A DNA stretch of 64,000 bases. Source: Paenibacillus barcinonensis. Lineage in GTDB: Bacteria > Bacillota > Bacilli > Paenibacillales > Paenibacillaceae. The notes under the pieces were generated by a model. It was not told the origin of the DNA. It ran no database searches and saw only the letters and a list, made by a program, of their open reading frames with translations. The position numbers and the translations under genes were made by a program. Positions 52,654 to 61,313 of the stretch are shown piece by piece. The number at the start of each line of letters is the position of its first letter. Positions within the stretch are counted from its first letter, which is position 1. The DNA lies in contig NZ_QJSW01000017.1 in assembly GCF_003217495.1 (NCBI RefSeq), forward strand, positions 47,892 through 111,891, written 5' to 3'.

Positions 52654-52673
52654 AGCAAAGTCATAAATTACAT

Positions 52674-52702
52674 AAAAAAAACCGCCGAACAAGTCGGCGG
52701 TT
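52674..52702 (-). terminator. Terminator of the opp operon
   Basis: AACCGCCGA and TCGGCGGTT on the minus strand pair around a 5-nt loop and are followed by TTTTTTT. About 36 bp past the oppDF stop. Confidence 0.93.
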
Positions 52703-52737
52703 ATGATGTATATAATAGCATATTCGTTTTTCAACTA

Positions 52738-54507
52738 TTATACGTAAGGCTCTGCTACCCAATGTCCTTTGGAAACCTCAATTAATTGAGCATTCTCCAG
52801 ATTGTATGGATCATTTACAGAACCGCCCGCAGCATTTTGAATCGGGCCAGATTGTTCTTCCGGCAGCAAAATACGGCGTTTATTCGCTTCCACTTCCGGG
52901 TCCGGTACCGGAATGGCAGAAAGCAGTGTTTTAGTATATGGGTGGATCGGATTGGAGTACAATTCTTCACTCTCTGCCAATTCTACCACTTTACCCATGT
53001 ACATTACCGCTACGCGGTCACTGATATGTTTAACCATGGACAAGTCATGAGCAATGAAGAGATAAGTCAGGCCAAGACGCTGTTGCAGTTCCTCAAGCAA
53101 TTTAACAACCTGTGCCTGAATGGATACGTCCAGCGCTGAAAGCGGCTCATCACAGATAATAAATTTAGGGTCAACGGCAAGCGCACGTGCAATCCCGATC
53201 CGTTGTCTCTGTCCACCAGAGAATTCATGCGGGTAACGCAGTGCATGACTCGGATTCAAGCCTACCAGATCAAGCAACTCTTCCACGCGTCTCTTACGTT
53301 CTTTAGTGCTTGTTGCCAAGCCATGAATATCGAGAGACTCCCCGATTATATCCATAACGTTGAAACGTGGATTAAGCGATGCATACGGATCCTGGAAAAT
53401 CATCTGCATATCCTTACGCATTTCCTTCATTTTGCGTGGGGACAGCTTGTAAATGTCCGTTCCATTGAAGTTCACACTTCCGCCCGTTGGCTCGTAAAGA
53501 CGCAAAATCGTACGTCCAGTTGTTGATTTACCACAACCTGACTCACCTACAACGCCGAGTGTTTCTCCTTCAAAAATATCGAAGCTCACATCATTAACGG
53601 CTTTAAGGATGTTACCTTTACCAAGGTTAAAGTATTGCTTCAGGTTTTTCACCTGAACCAAAGGTTTGTTGCTGCCTTTAACAATACCTGCCGGAGTCGG
53701 TTTTTCCTTTTTCGGCTCGTCCAGACGTGGAAGTGCGTTCAGCAATTTGATCGTATATGGATGCTGCGGGTTGCTGAAGATTTCAGCCGTTGTTCCCGTT
53801 TCAACAACTTCGCCTTCCTTCATAACAACAACACGGTCGCACATCCCCGCTACTACCCCAAGGTCATGTGTAATCAGCATAATAGAGGTGCCCAGCTTTT
53901 TCTGCATGTCCTTCATTAAATCCAGAATTTGAGCCTGAATTGTAACGTCGAGCGCTGTAGTCGGCTCATCCGCAATCAGCAAAGACGGACGACAAGCAAG
54001 TGCGATCGCAATCATGGCACGCTGACGCATACCACCAGAGAATTGGTGCGGGTAATGATTCATACGGATTGCAGCATTTTTGATACCTACGAGCTCCAGC
54101 ATTTCAAGTGCAGCTTTGTTCGCAGCTTGTTTGGACATATTCTGGTGCTTACGCAATACTTCCGTAATCTGTTTACCCACTTTGATTGTAGGATTCAAGG
54201 AAGTCATCGGATCTTGGAAAATCATACCGATATCTTTACCACGAATCGATTCCATCTCTTTATCTGTTTTATTCAACAGATCCTGCCCGTGAAACGTAAT
54301 ATCTCCGCTCTTAACCTTCGAAGGCGGGGAGGGAATCAATTTCATGATGGTTTGGGCTGTAACACTCTTACCACTACCCGATTCACCTACGATTCCCAGC
54401 GTTTCTCCTTTGCCAATTTCAAAACTTACATTTTTAACGGCATCAAACTCACCCGAACGTGTCGAGAACGATACACTCAAGTCTTTGACTGTTAAAATCG
54501 GCTCCAT
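52738..54507 (-). CDS. Fused oligopeptide ABC transporter ATPase (OppD-OppF in one chain)
   Basis: 589-aa protein with two complete ABC ATPase domains. First domain: Walker A GESGSGKS, signature FSGGMRQR, Walker B LLIADEPTTALD. Second domain, from about residue 285: Walker A GESGCGKS, signature FSGGQRQR, Walker B FIICDEPLSALD. Each is followed by the Opp C-terminal extension (NPQHPYTIKLLNALP and NPIHPYTKTLLSAIPVPDPE). The first half matches OppD, the second OppF. It powers uptake of oligopeptides bound by OppA. The ATG follows GGAGGTGGGATT; it lies 17 bp after oppC. Confidence 0.94.
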   Translation of the reverse strand: MEPILTVKDLSVSFSTRSGEFDAVKNVSFEIGKGETLGIVGESGSGKSVTAQTIMKLIPSPPSKVKSGDITFHGQDLLNKTDKEMESIRGKDIGMIFQDPMTSLNPTIKVGKQITEVLRKHQNMSKQAANKAALEMLELVGIKNAAIRMNHYPHQFSGGMRQRAMIAIALACRPSLLIADEPTTALDVTIQAQILDLMKDMQKKLGTSIMLITHDLGVVAGMCDRVVVMKEGEVVETGTTAEIFSNPQHPYTIKLLNALPRLDEPKKEKPTPAGIVKGSNKPLVQVKNLKQYFNLGKGNILKAVNDVSFDIFEGETLGVVGESGCGKSTTGRTILRLYEPTGGSVNFNGTDIYKLSPRKMKEMRKDMQMIFQDPYASLNPRFNVMDIIGESLDIHGLATSTKERKRRVEELLDLVGLNPSHALRYPHEFSGGQRQRIGIARALAVDPKFIICDEPLSALDVSIQAQVVKLLEELQQRLGLTYLFIAHDLSMVKHISDRVAVMYMGKVVELAESEELYSNPIHPYTKTLLSAIPVPDPEVEANKRRILLPEEQSGPIQNAAGGSVNDPYNLENAQLIEVSKGHWVAEPYV

Positions 54508-54524
54508 AATCCCACCTCCTGTTT

Positions 54525-55451
54525 CTATTTACGTAATTTCGGATCAAGTGCGTCACGCAATCCATCACCGAGCAAATTAAATGCAAGCATCGTAACAACC
54601 ATCAGACCCGCAGGGAACCACATCCGCCATGGATACAGTGTCCAACCTGTGAGTGCATCGTTGATCATTGATCCCAAGGAAGATCTTGGTGCAGATACAC
54701 CCAAGCCAAGGAAGCTCAAGAAGGCTTCAGCAAAGATCGCATTCGGAATAGACAATGTCAAAGTAACGATAATCGGTCCGACCGCATTTGGCAACAAGTG
54801 ACGGAACAATTGACGTCCAGTGCTTGCACCCATCGAACGTGCGGCAAGGATAAAGTCTCTATTTTTCAGCTGCATAATCTCACCACGTACAATCCAGGAC
54901 ATGCTGATCCAGCCTGTAATGGTAAGTGCAATAATAATTGTTGTAAGACTTGGCTCCAGAACAACCAACAGCAGGATAACTACCAGCATGTATGGCAAAG
55001 AGTACAAAATTTCGGAAAACTTGTTCATGATACCATCAACACGTCCACCATAATAACCCATGATCGCACCATAGATTACTCCGATCACAAGGTCAATCAA
55101 CGCCGCAGCAAGACCAACGGTCAAGGAAACTCGCGCGCCGACCCATGTTCTTACCCATACATCACGACCCAGATCGTCTGTACCAAACCAGTGATCCGCA
55201 CTTGGTGCACTGTTCGCATTAAGCAAATCATTAGAATAATAATTGTACTTTGTAAACAAAGAAGTTGGTCCAATCAAAGCAAAGAGTACAACAAGAACCA
55301 ATACACCCAGACTAATCATTGCAGCTTTGTTGGTAGCCAATCTGTACATCGCGTCTCTAAAAAGGGATATGCTTTCTTGCGGCTTCACCGCTGCCTGACT
55401 GTTCAGGTCAGTGTTCGCCGTTCCATTATTGTTATTATTCGTGCCAGACAA
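54525..55451 (-). CDS. oppC: Oligopeptide ABC transporter permease OppC
   Basis: 308-aa permease with about six membrane segments. An Asn/Gln-rich cytoplasmic start precedes the OppC N-domain (SLFRDAMYRLATNKAAMISL), and the coupling EAA loop reads AARSMGASTGRQLFRHLLPN. HWFGTDDLGRDVWVR is typical of OppC/DppC. TTG start after AAGGGGGCATAACG; it begins 2 bases past the oppB stop. Confidence 0.93.
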   Translation of the reverse strand: MSGTNNNNNGTANTDLNSQAAVKPQESISLFRDAMYRLATNKAAMISLGVLVLVVLFALIGPTSLFTKYNYYSNDLLNANSAPSADHWFGTDDLGRDVWVRTWVGARVSLTVGLAAALIDLVIGVIYGAIMGYYGGRVDGIMNKFSEILYSLPYMLVVILLLVVLEPSLTTIIIALTITGWISMSWIVRGEIMQLKNRDFILAARSMGASTGRQLFRHLLPNAVGPIIVTLTLSIPNAIFAEAFLSFLGLGVSAPRSSLGSMINDALTGWTLYPWRMWFPAGLMVVTMLAFNLLGDGLRDALDPKLRK

Positions 55452-55453
55452 CG

Positions 55454-56386
55454 TTATGCCCCCTTCCGGCTTTCCAGCTTAATTCTAGGATCAATTAATA
55501 CGTAAGCGATATCTGTAAGGAAACGTGCCAACATCAAGAGAATACCATAGAAGATAGTGATCCCCATAATCATTGTGTAGTCACGGTTTGTGATACTTTC
55601 CACAAACACTTTACCAATTCCGCCAATGTTAAAGATCTGCTCGATAACAACAGAACCTGTGATGATGTTGGCTGTCATTGGTCCTACGTACGTAACAACA
55701 GGCAAAATACCGTTCCGTACAACGTGCTTAAACATGATGGCAGGCCATTTCAAACCTTTAGCTTTCGCCGTTTTGATATAGTCTGCATGTAAAACTTCCA
55801 GCATGCTTGAACGCGTTAGACGTGCGATAAAGGCAATCGGTGATGCAGATAGAGCTGCGACAGGAAGCACATAGTCCAATGGTCCATCGAATCCCATAAC
55901 GTTAAACCAGCCCAGTTTAAATGCAAATACATACTGTAACAGGGATGCCAGCAAGAAGCTTGGTACAGCGATCCCGATAACAGCAAGAACCATGGTTACA
56001 TCATCAATTAGTTTGCGGTGATACACAGCTGCAAGCAGACCCAGCAATACCCCGACAATAATTGAAATAACAATCGCAAACACACCCAGCTTCAATGAAG
56101 CAGTGAATGTTTCCGCAATCATACCGGACACATCACGGTTCAGATACTTCATTGAAACTCCAAAGTCACCTTTGACGATTCCACCCATATATTTCAGGTA
56201 TTGTTCATACATCGGCTTGTCCAGTCCATACTTTGTTTCCAAGAGTGCACGGATTTCAGGAGATACTTTTTTCTCCGATGTAAAAGGGTCACCAGGAATG
56301 AGCTTCATCAGAAAGAAGGTCATCGATGCGAGTATGAAAAGCGATAGCAGCATAAATAGCAGTTTTTTCAAAACGTACTTAACCAA
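55454..56386 (-). CDS. oppB: Oligopeptide ABC transporter permease OppB
   Basis: 310-aa permease. VKYVLKKLLFMLLSLFILAS is the first membrane segment, followed by IPGDPF, RALLETKYGLDKPMYEQYL and the EAA loop YIKTAKAKGLKWPAIMFKHV with VVRNGILPVV. The frame opens at 56536, but only the TTG at 56386 (eight bases after GGAGGTG) has a ribosome site; a GTG three codons earlier abuts it. The gene is separated from oppA by a strong terminator-like hairpin. Confidence 0.92.
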   Translation of the reverse strand: MVKYVLKKLLFMLLSLFILASMTFFLMKLIPGDPFTSEKKVSPEIRALLETKYGLDKPMYEQYLKYMGGIVKGDFGVSMKYLNRDVSGMIAETFTASLKLGVFAIVISIIVGVLLGLLAAVYHRKLIDDVTMVLAVIGIAVPSFLLASLLQYVFAFKLGWFNVMGFDGPLDYVLPVAALSASPIAFIARLTRSSMLEVLHADYIKTAKAKGLKWPAIMFKHVVRNGILPVVTYVGPMTANIITGSVVIEQIFNIGGIGKVFVESITNRDYTMIMGITIFYGILLMLARFLTDIAYVLIDPRIKLESRKGA

Positions 56387-56506
56387 CCCTTGCACACCTC
56401 CATAAACAATATTTTGTATACAAATCGATTGTAGAATCAGACCGCAATAAAGTCCAATCCATTTATCGGAAATTTCAAGAATTATAAGGAAAATCAGTGC
56501 ACATAC

Positions 56507-56548
56507 AAAAAAATCGGGATATATATGGAATTCCACATATATATCCCG
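56507..56548 (-). terminator. Terminator/attenuator between oppA and oppB
   Basis: CGGGATATATATG and CATATATATCCCG form a long stem with a small AATT-containing loop (GTGGAATTCC region), followed on the minus strand by TTTTTTT (56513-56507). It lies 29 bp past the oppA stop. It would reduce transcription into oppBC-DF and make oppA the most abundant product. Confidence 0.9.
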
Positions 56549-56576
56549 AAGTAATCATATTAGACTTCAGAACAAC

Positions 56577-58277
56577 TTACTTCTCTTCCAGATATGCGCG
56601 AGTGAAGTCAATTGCTCCACTGAAATCAAGTTGTACACCTTTAAGGTAAGGCTTAGTCAAAGATACGTTAGTGTAGTAGTAAATTGGCATTAAGCCCATT
56701 TCATCTTGAATCAGAATTTTCTCAGCGTCAGCGAATGAAGTCATACGTGCAGCCGCATCAGCTGTTTTTACAGTGTCTTTCACATCTTTGTCATACTGCT
56801 CGTTGCTGAATTTTGGATCGTTGTTTGTGTTACCAGTAGTCCACATTTCCAAGAAGTTGTACGGATCGTTGTAGTCAGCAGACCAGCCCGCACGAGCGAT
56901 TTGGAAGTTTTGATTTTGGCGGTTCTCAAGGAATACGCCCCACTCTTGGTTTTCTGTTTTCACATCAACACCAAGGTTTTGTTTCCACATATCAGCAATT
57001 GCAAGAGCAATTTTCGCGTGACCATCACTTGTGTTGTAGATCAAAGTGATTGCTGGCAACGTAGTGTAGCCTTCTTCTTTCATACCTTCAGCAAGCAATT
57101 TTTTAGCTTCAGTTACATCTTCTTTGAAATAATCATCTTTGTGCTCGTCACGGAATTCGCCGTTTTCACCGCGGATACCTGGAGGTACGAAACCAAATGC
57201 TGGAATTTGTCCACCTTGCGTTACTTTATCAACAATCAATTGACGGTTGATAGACATTGCAAATGCCTTACGGATTTTAAGATTGTTAAATGGTGCTTCA
57301 TGTACGTTGAACAGATAGTAGTACGTGCTCGCAATACCAGTAGCTTTGAACTCGTTTGGAAGTTCAGCCTTTACTGCTGGAATTTGGTCAGAAGGAATCT
57401 CACCGTTAGGTGCACCTGTGTAGTCCAATTGTCCTGATTTGTATGCTTGCAGTTCGGAAGCACTGCTGTTTGTCAGGGACATATCAATTTGAGTCAATTT
57501 AATATCAGCTGCTGCATGGTAGCCTTCGTTTTTCTTCACAACAATTTTTTGACCTTTAGCGTATTGATCCATTACAAATGGTCCGTTAACGATCATGTTT
57601 TTGTAATCAGTGAAGAATTTGTCATTTGTATCAGCTGACTTGTGTACTGGGTAGTAAGTATAGAATGCTGTCAGACCCAGGAAGTAAGGTGTTGGGTTTT
57701 CCAACGTTACTTCAAGTGTGTGCTCGTCCGTAGCCTTCACACCCACTTGGGAGAAATCAGTAATTTTAGTACCTTTGAAATTCGCATCCTTGCTCATGTT
57801 AAAGCCTTCTGCACCTTTAATGTAGTACAATTGGTATGCATAAGGAGAAGCAGTTTCAGGTTTCAACGCACGTTCCCAAGAACGAACGAAATCTTCAGCT
57901 GTTACAGGATCACCGTTGCTCCATTTAGCATCCGGGTTCAGGTTGAACACATATTTCAAACCATCTTCAGAGATTTTCCAGTCTTTAGCAACACCAGGAG
58001 CTTCTTTACCATCAGCACCAATGCGAACAAGACCTTCATACAAGAACTTCAAAACAGTGTTGGTTTGGCTGTCTTTTGCTTGAGCCGGGTCCAACGTAGG
58101 AGGTTCAGCTGACAAGTTAATTCTCAGAACCTGATCTTTGGCAAGTCCCTTTTCTTCACTTGCAGAATTGTTATCTGTTGTGGTACCTTTGCCTTCATTT
58201 TTCGATCCGCACGCTGCAAGTACGGTACCGAACGCCAAGATCAGCGTCAAAAGGACTAATAGACTTTTCCTTTTCAT
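56577..58277 (-). CDS. oppA: Oligopeptide-binding lipoprotein OppA
   Basis: 566-aa extracellular lipoprotein. The signal peptide ends in the lipobox LAAC (Cys-22), so it is anchored by a diacylglyceryl group (matured by LspA). The mature protein is a family 5 solute-binding protein: RINLSAEPPTLDPAQAKD, VKFNL-type motif FNLNPDAKWSNGDPVTAEDF, and GYHAAADIKLTQIDM. RBS AGGGGGAAAAGTTAG precedes the ATG. First gene of the opp operon. Confidence 0.95.
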   Translation of the reverse strand: MKRKSLLVLLTLILAFGTVLAACGSKNEGKGTTTDNNSASEEKGLAKDQVLRINLSAEPPTLDPAQAKDSQTNTVLKFLYEGLVRIGADGKEAPGVAKDWKISEDGLKYVFNLNPDAKWSNGDPVTAEDFVRSWERALKPETASPYAYQLYYIKGAEGFNMSKDANFKGTKITDFSQVGVKATDEHTLEVTLENPTPYFLGLTAFYTYYPVHKSADTNDKFFTDYKNMIVNGPFVMDQYAKGQKIVVKKNEGYHAAADIKLTQIDMSLTNSSASELQAYKSGQLDYTGAPNGEIPSDQIPAVKAELPNEFKATGIASTYYYLFNVHEAPFNNLKIRKAFAMSINRQLIVDKVTQGGQIPAFGFVPPGIRGENGEFRDEHKDDYFKEDVTEAKKLLAEGMKEEGYTTLPAITLIYNTSDGHAKIALAIADMWKQNLGVDVKTENQEWGVFLENRQNQNFQIARAGWSADYNDPYNFLEMWTTGNTNNDPKFSNEQYDKDVKDTVKTADAAARMTSFADAEKILIQDEMGLMPIYYYTNVSLTKPYLKGVQLDFSGAIDFTRAYLEEK

Positions 58278-58317
58278 CTAACTTTTCCCCCTAAATTGAT
58301 GTGGTTTATGTTTATAG

Positions 58318-58346
58318 ATTATACAACCACCGGTCAAAAAAATCTA
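58318..58346 (-). promoter_or_regulatory. Probable sigma-A promoter of the opp operon
   Basis: Minus strand TATAAT (58323-58318), a 17-bp spacer, and a weak TAGATT -35 (58346-58341). The -10 is perfect and lies about 40 bp before oppA. The -35 overlaps the tail of the preceding terminator. Confidence 0.45.
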
Positions 58347-58377
58347 CATTACTTTTTCAGAAAGTAATGTTTTTTTC
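58335..58377 (-). terminator. Terminator of panE-DUF3397
   Basis: ACATTACTTT (58346-58355) and AAAGTAATGT (58361-58370), a perfect 10-bp stem with a 5-nt loop. T-runs follow on both strands (TTTTTTT at 58341-58335 for the minus strand and at 58370-58376 for the plus strand). Confidence 0.8.
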
Positions 58378-58427
58378 AGTTTTCGACAAAATCGACACAA
58401 TATTTGGGCTTTTCGCGTTATGTAACC

Positions 58428-58802
58428 TCACATTTGATTCATAATGTATCTAAATAATCCAAATAAAGTAAACAAAATGTACCCAAAACTCATGATAACA
58501 AATGACATGCGCCATACGGCCCGAAACATTCTTCCCCCGTCGACCTTCCCTTTTAGTCGATTTTGCGCACCTCCGATAAATCCAAGCGCAATTAGTATGA
58601 GTATTAACGTTAAATAAAATCCAAAATTCGAATCAAATGTTAAGTTGAATAACGCTGATACAGAGAAAATAAGAAAAAATGTCGTGACATCCATCGCTGT
58701 TCGCAGCGCGATTGACTTGTCCTTCTTCCAAACAATCATGCCCCAGTACACTAGAAGAAAAGGAAAAAAGGGCAATATGCTCAATACGATGAAAATTTCC
58801 AT
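58428..58802 (-). CDS. DUF3397-like membrane protein
   Basis: 124-aa protein with four hydrophobic segments (about residues 3-24, 36-52, 59-78, 96-118) and a basic cytoplasmic loop (GGAQNRLKGKVDGGRMFRAV). The pattern and position beside panE fit the DUF3397 family of Bacillales; the function is unknown. Its ATG shares bases with the panE stop (TAATG), so the genes are coupled. Confidence 0.75.
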   Translation of the reverse strand: MEIFIVLSILPFFPFLLVYWGMIVWKKDKSIALRTAMDVTTFFLIFSVSALFNLTFDSNFGFYLTLILILIALGFIGGAQNRLKGKVDGGRMFRAVWRMSFVIMSFGYILFTLFGLFRYIMNQM

Positions 58803-59776
58803 TAACTCACTCCTTCTGATGGCATGCCTTGGATCAGATGAAGCAGCGTTTCATGTGCAGATACATTCAGATTAAACTGCTTCGCCATGTTTACAATTGA
58901 TCCATTAATTGATTCAACCTCTGTTGTGCGTTTATGCAATACATCTGCAAGCATGGAGGAGGTATTGGAAGCCGTGCTACGACACACGCCCTTCACCTGT
59001 TCCCACAAGTCCTCATCCATTTGCACTCCCATAGCCTCATATACACCCAATGCCTCATCATACAGCTGCCTCATCATATTTAATCTGTCTATGCGTTGAA
59101 GCAGTTCACCATTGGGGATTCTCCATATCGCCGTAAGCGGATTAATTACCGCGTTAATTAACAGTTTTCTGTATATCAGCTTATCGATTTCATTCGACAC
59201 TGTACAGTCAAATCCTGCCTGCTTCATAAGCCTCGCCAAAGTAAATATGGTCTGCTCCTCATCTGTAGGCCCCTCTCTCTTCACTGAAGTAACACTCAAA
59301 CCAAGGCGTGTCTCCCCCTCCCCTGCCCGTTGCACCCGAAACGCTTCACGCTTTACGCCCTCCGTTGTAATTGCACTGCATAACAAACAACCCGGTAAAG
59401 CTGCTTGAAGCTTGTCCAGATGTCCAATACCATTCTGATAACAAGCTATTTTTAAATAATGCTGTTCACTCAGATCTTTCAGCGATCTAATCTGATCTAT
59501 GAAATCATGCACATGTGTTTGCTTTACCGTAAGCAGCATCCAATCTCCTGGCGTCTCACGCCAAACCTCAGCCAGTTCCGATACAGGCCTGGCCTGAACA
59601 GCCTCCGGTTCGATATAGACTTCTCCACTTCTCTCCGTGATCATAATGCCCTTATGTTGAAGCTGCTCCGCCTGCTCCAGGGTTCTGGTCCAGAATCGTA
59701 CTCCAATACCCGCCTTCTGTAGCTTGCCTCCAAATAGAAGACCTAACGAGCCTGCTCCAACAACATCTATATTCAT
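58802..59776 (-). CDS. panE: 2-dehydropantoate 2-reductase
   Basis: NADPH-dependent ketopantoate reductase (324 aa) of pantothenate and CoA synthesis. Starts MNIDVVGAGSLGLLFGGKLQ (Rossmann GxGxxG); LTVKQTHVHDF and CYQNGIGH are NADP/substrate segments; the catalytic Lys is in KLIYRKLLINAVINPL; the C-terminal NTSSMLADV...TTEVESINGSIV is typical of the family. RBS GAGGGC upstream. Position near bshC and rsfA matches Bacillus ylbQ. A paralogous reductase function cannot be excluded. Confidence 0.9.
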   Translation of the reverse strand: MNIDVVGAGSLGLLFGGKLQKAGIGVRFWTRTLEQAEQLQHKGIMITERSGEVYIEPEAVQARPVSELAEVWRETPGDWMLLTVKQTHVHDFIDQIRSLKDLSEQHYLKIACYQNGIGHLDKLQAALPGCLLCSAITTEGVKREAFRVQRAGEGETRLGLSVTSVKREGPTDEEQTIFTLARLMKQAGFDCTVSNEIDKLIYRKLLINAVINPLTAIWRIPNGELLQRIDRLNMMRQLYDEALGVYEAMGVQMDEDLWEQVKGVCRSTASNTSSMLADVLHKRTTEVESINGSIVNMAKQFNLNVSAHETLLHLIQGMPSEGVS

Positions 59777-59865
59777 ATCATGCCCTCGCTTTCATACCTT
59801 TTTAATTCCTTCAGACATCCTGTTCAAATCTTTCTTCTTCTATAATAGAACAAAATGCTCACACT

Positions 59866-59909
59866 AAAAACCCGTCATACCTGCCGTAATGTCACGGAGG
59901 TGTGGCGGG
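59866..59909 (-). terminator. Terminator of rsfA
   Basis: On the minus strand CCCG, ACCT and CGT pair with ACG, AGGT and CGGG as an interrupted stem, followed by TTTTT (59870-59866). 36 bp past the rsfA stop. Confidence 0.7.
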
Positions 59910-59944
59910 CTCATATTACAATGTTGTATCCAGAACGAATCACA

Positions 59945-60595
59945 CTACTCAATTCGTTCCAGATTTCCGTTAGCATCCATCTTAAACCTTGTTTTGAGTT
60001 CCTCTTCTTCTTCTGATAAAAAAGCAAGCCTGCGTGCACGATCCATAATCTGAATCAATGCTTTGTAATCATCGTTGACTACGCGATAATCCGTCTGCAC
60101 CTCATTAACTTCCTTCGAAAGGCGGTCATTTTCACAACGGAGCTCAAGCAGCTCATCTTCCTTCTCACGCAGCTCCTTCTCGAGCATTTTAAGTTGCCGG
60201 TTACTCTCCTGAACAGTACCCTTCCACTGCCGTAAAAAGCGAATTACCGCATCAATGGAGAGAGACTCATCCGTCATACCATCTGTCTTGTACATCCCCT
60301 CCTCCGTGTCCATCGTGGACAGGGCAGCGACCTGCGGACCAAGCATAGCTGGCTGTTTTCTGAGATAACTCCGTTTTTGTCTTTGCGCTTTGGCATTGCT
60401 GATGGCTGATTCATACTTTTTACGTACACAGCTGTTCCAGCGAAATCCGCATGCGGCTGAGGTTCTCCCTATTTTCTCACCCACCTCTTCAAACGCGGCC
60501 AGCTGCGTGCTGCCTTCCCGAATATGACGCAATGTAACCTCTGCCAAAATCAAATCATCCTCTGTACTCCAAGCATCCTGTCTCACTGCAGTCAT
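59945..60595 (-). CDS. rsfA: RsfA/GerR-family prespore transcription regulator
   Basis: 216-aa protein of the RsfA/YlbO group. A Myb/SANT-like DNA-binding N-terminus (DAWSTEDDLILAEVTLRHIR, FEEVGEKIGRTSAACGFRWN) is followed by a linker and a long coiled coil (about residues 125-185; ESNRQLKMLEKELREKEDEL). Bacillus members regulate sigma-F- or sigma-E-dependent genes during sporulation. The ATG at 60595 is ten bases past GGAGG; the frame opens 8 codons earlier in that ribosome site. Bacillus also has ylbO (gerR) next to panE. Confidence 0.9.
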   Translation of the reverse strand: MTAVRQDAWSTEDDLILAEVTLRHIREGSTQLAAFEEVGEKIGRTSAACGFRWNSCVRKKYESAISNAKAQRQKRSYLRKQPAMLGPQVAALSTMDTEEGMYKTDGMTDESLSIDAVIRFLRQWKGTVQESNRQLKMLEKELREKEDELLELRCENDRLSKEVNEVQTDYRVVNDDYKALIQIMDRARRLAFLSEEEEELKTRFKMDANGNLERIE

Positions 60596-60909
60596 GCTAT
60601 AATACCCTCCTAACACCATCCTGAAATAACCGTCCGCATAACCGGTAAACCGTTATGTGAATTAGGTATAAAAGTTGCTTTACTCATTCTTATGCCTCTC
60701 ATAGAGTTCATAGAATTGATTTTCATACTAAAATGTATTTCCACATTCAAGGTCCCTCATACGTAATTGATCCAAATCCCCTTGCTTTTGAGTTCATATC
60801 CCAAAAAAAGAATTCGCTTTCATATCCAAATTTGTTTACACGATTTTCCTTTGTCGGTATAATGTTGTGTAGACAATCTATGAACGTACATAAGAGAGGA
60901 GGATTTACC
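60596..60909. other. Divergent spacer rsfA / DUF2626
   Basis: About 314 bp without a supported gene. It carries the DUF2626 promoter (60835-60863) and, nearer rsfA, an interrupted palindrome CATAACCGG...CCGTTATG at 60637-60657. A sporulation-type promoter for rsfA was looked for, but no clear match was found. Confidence 0.55.
60835..60863 (+). promoter_or_regulatory. Sigma-A promoter of the DUF2626 gene
   Basis: TTTACA (60835-60840), a 17-bp spacer and perfect TATAAT (60858-60863), about 46 bp upstream of the GTG start. Confidence 0.85.
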
Positions 60910-61146
60910 GTGGCACGCATGTTTCGGGTACTCGGGTTCTTCACGCTTGCGATTGGCCTGATGGCTTTTGCAGGAGATTTGGTCGAAATGGCCTTGCTAT
61001 TCTTCCTGCAGACTGCGTTTTTTGTCCTTTTGGGATACTTGAAGTTTACAGAACGCACATACATATTGCTCTTCTGGGGTTATATGATCGTGACGTTCAC
61101 AGGGTTCAGCTATTGGACTGTATTTGAAATGGGACTGCCGCTCTAA
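60910..61146 (+). CDS. DUF2626 family small membrane protein
   Basis: 78-aa protein with three hydrophobic segments; MFRVLGFFTLAIGLMAFAGD, LVEMALLFFLQTAFFVLLGY and TYILLFWGYMIVTFTGFSYW match the DUF2626 (YqgY-like) family of Bacillales. No function is known. GTG start, eight bases after GAGGAGG; the longer frame from 60733 has no ribosome site and overlaps the promoter. Followed by its own terminator, so monocistronic. Confidence 0.9.
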   Translation: MARMFRVLGFFTLAIGLMAFAGDLVEMALLFFLQTAFFVLLGYLKFTERTYILLFWGYMIVTFTGFSYWTVFEMGLPL

Positions 61147-61161
61147 TCCGCCAGCAGCATC

Positions 61162-61193
61162 AAAGCAATCCGGTTATGTCGGATTGCTTTTTT
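61162..61193 (+). terminator. Terminator of the DUF2626 gene
   Basis: AAAGCAATCCG and CGGATTGCTTT form an 11-bp stem around a 7-nt loop, ending in a T-run on the plus strand. Confidence 0.93.
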
Positions 61194-61313
61194 GTTGTCC
61201 TCAGATTACATCTAAAGCTATAGTGTTATGTAACCAATAAGGATATTTTGCGTATTCATTTCATATATTGTCTGGAAGAATAAATCAAGTCCGTAGGGAA
61301 AGGAGCATGCCTG

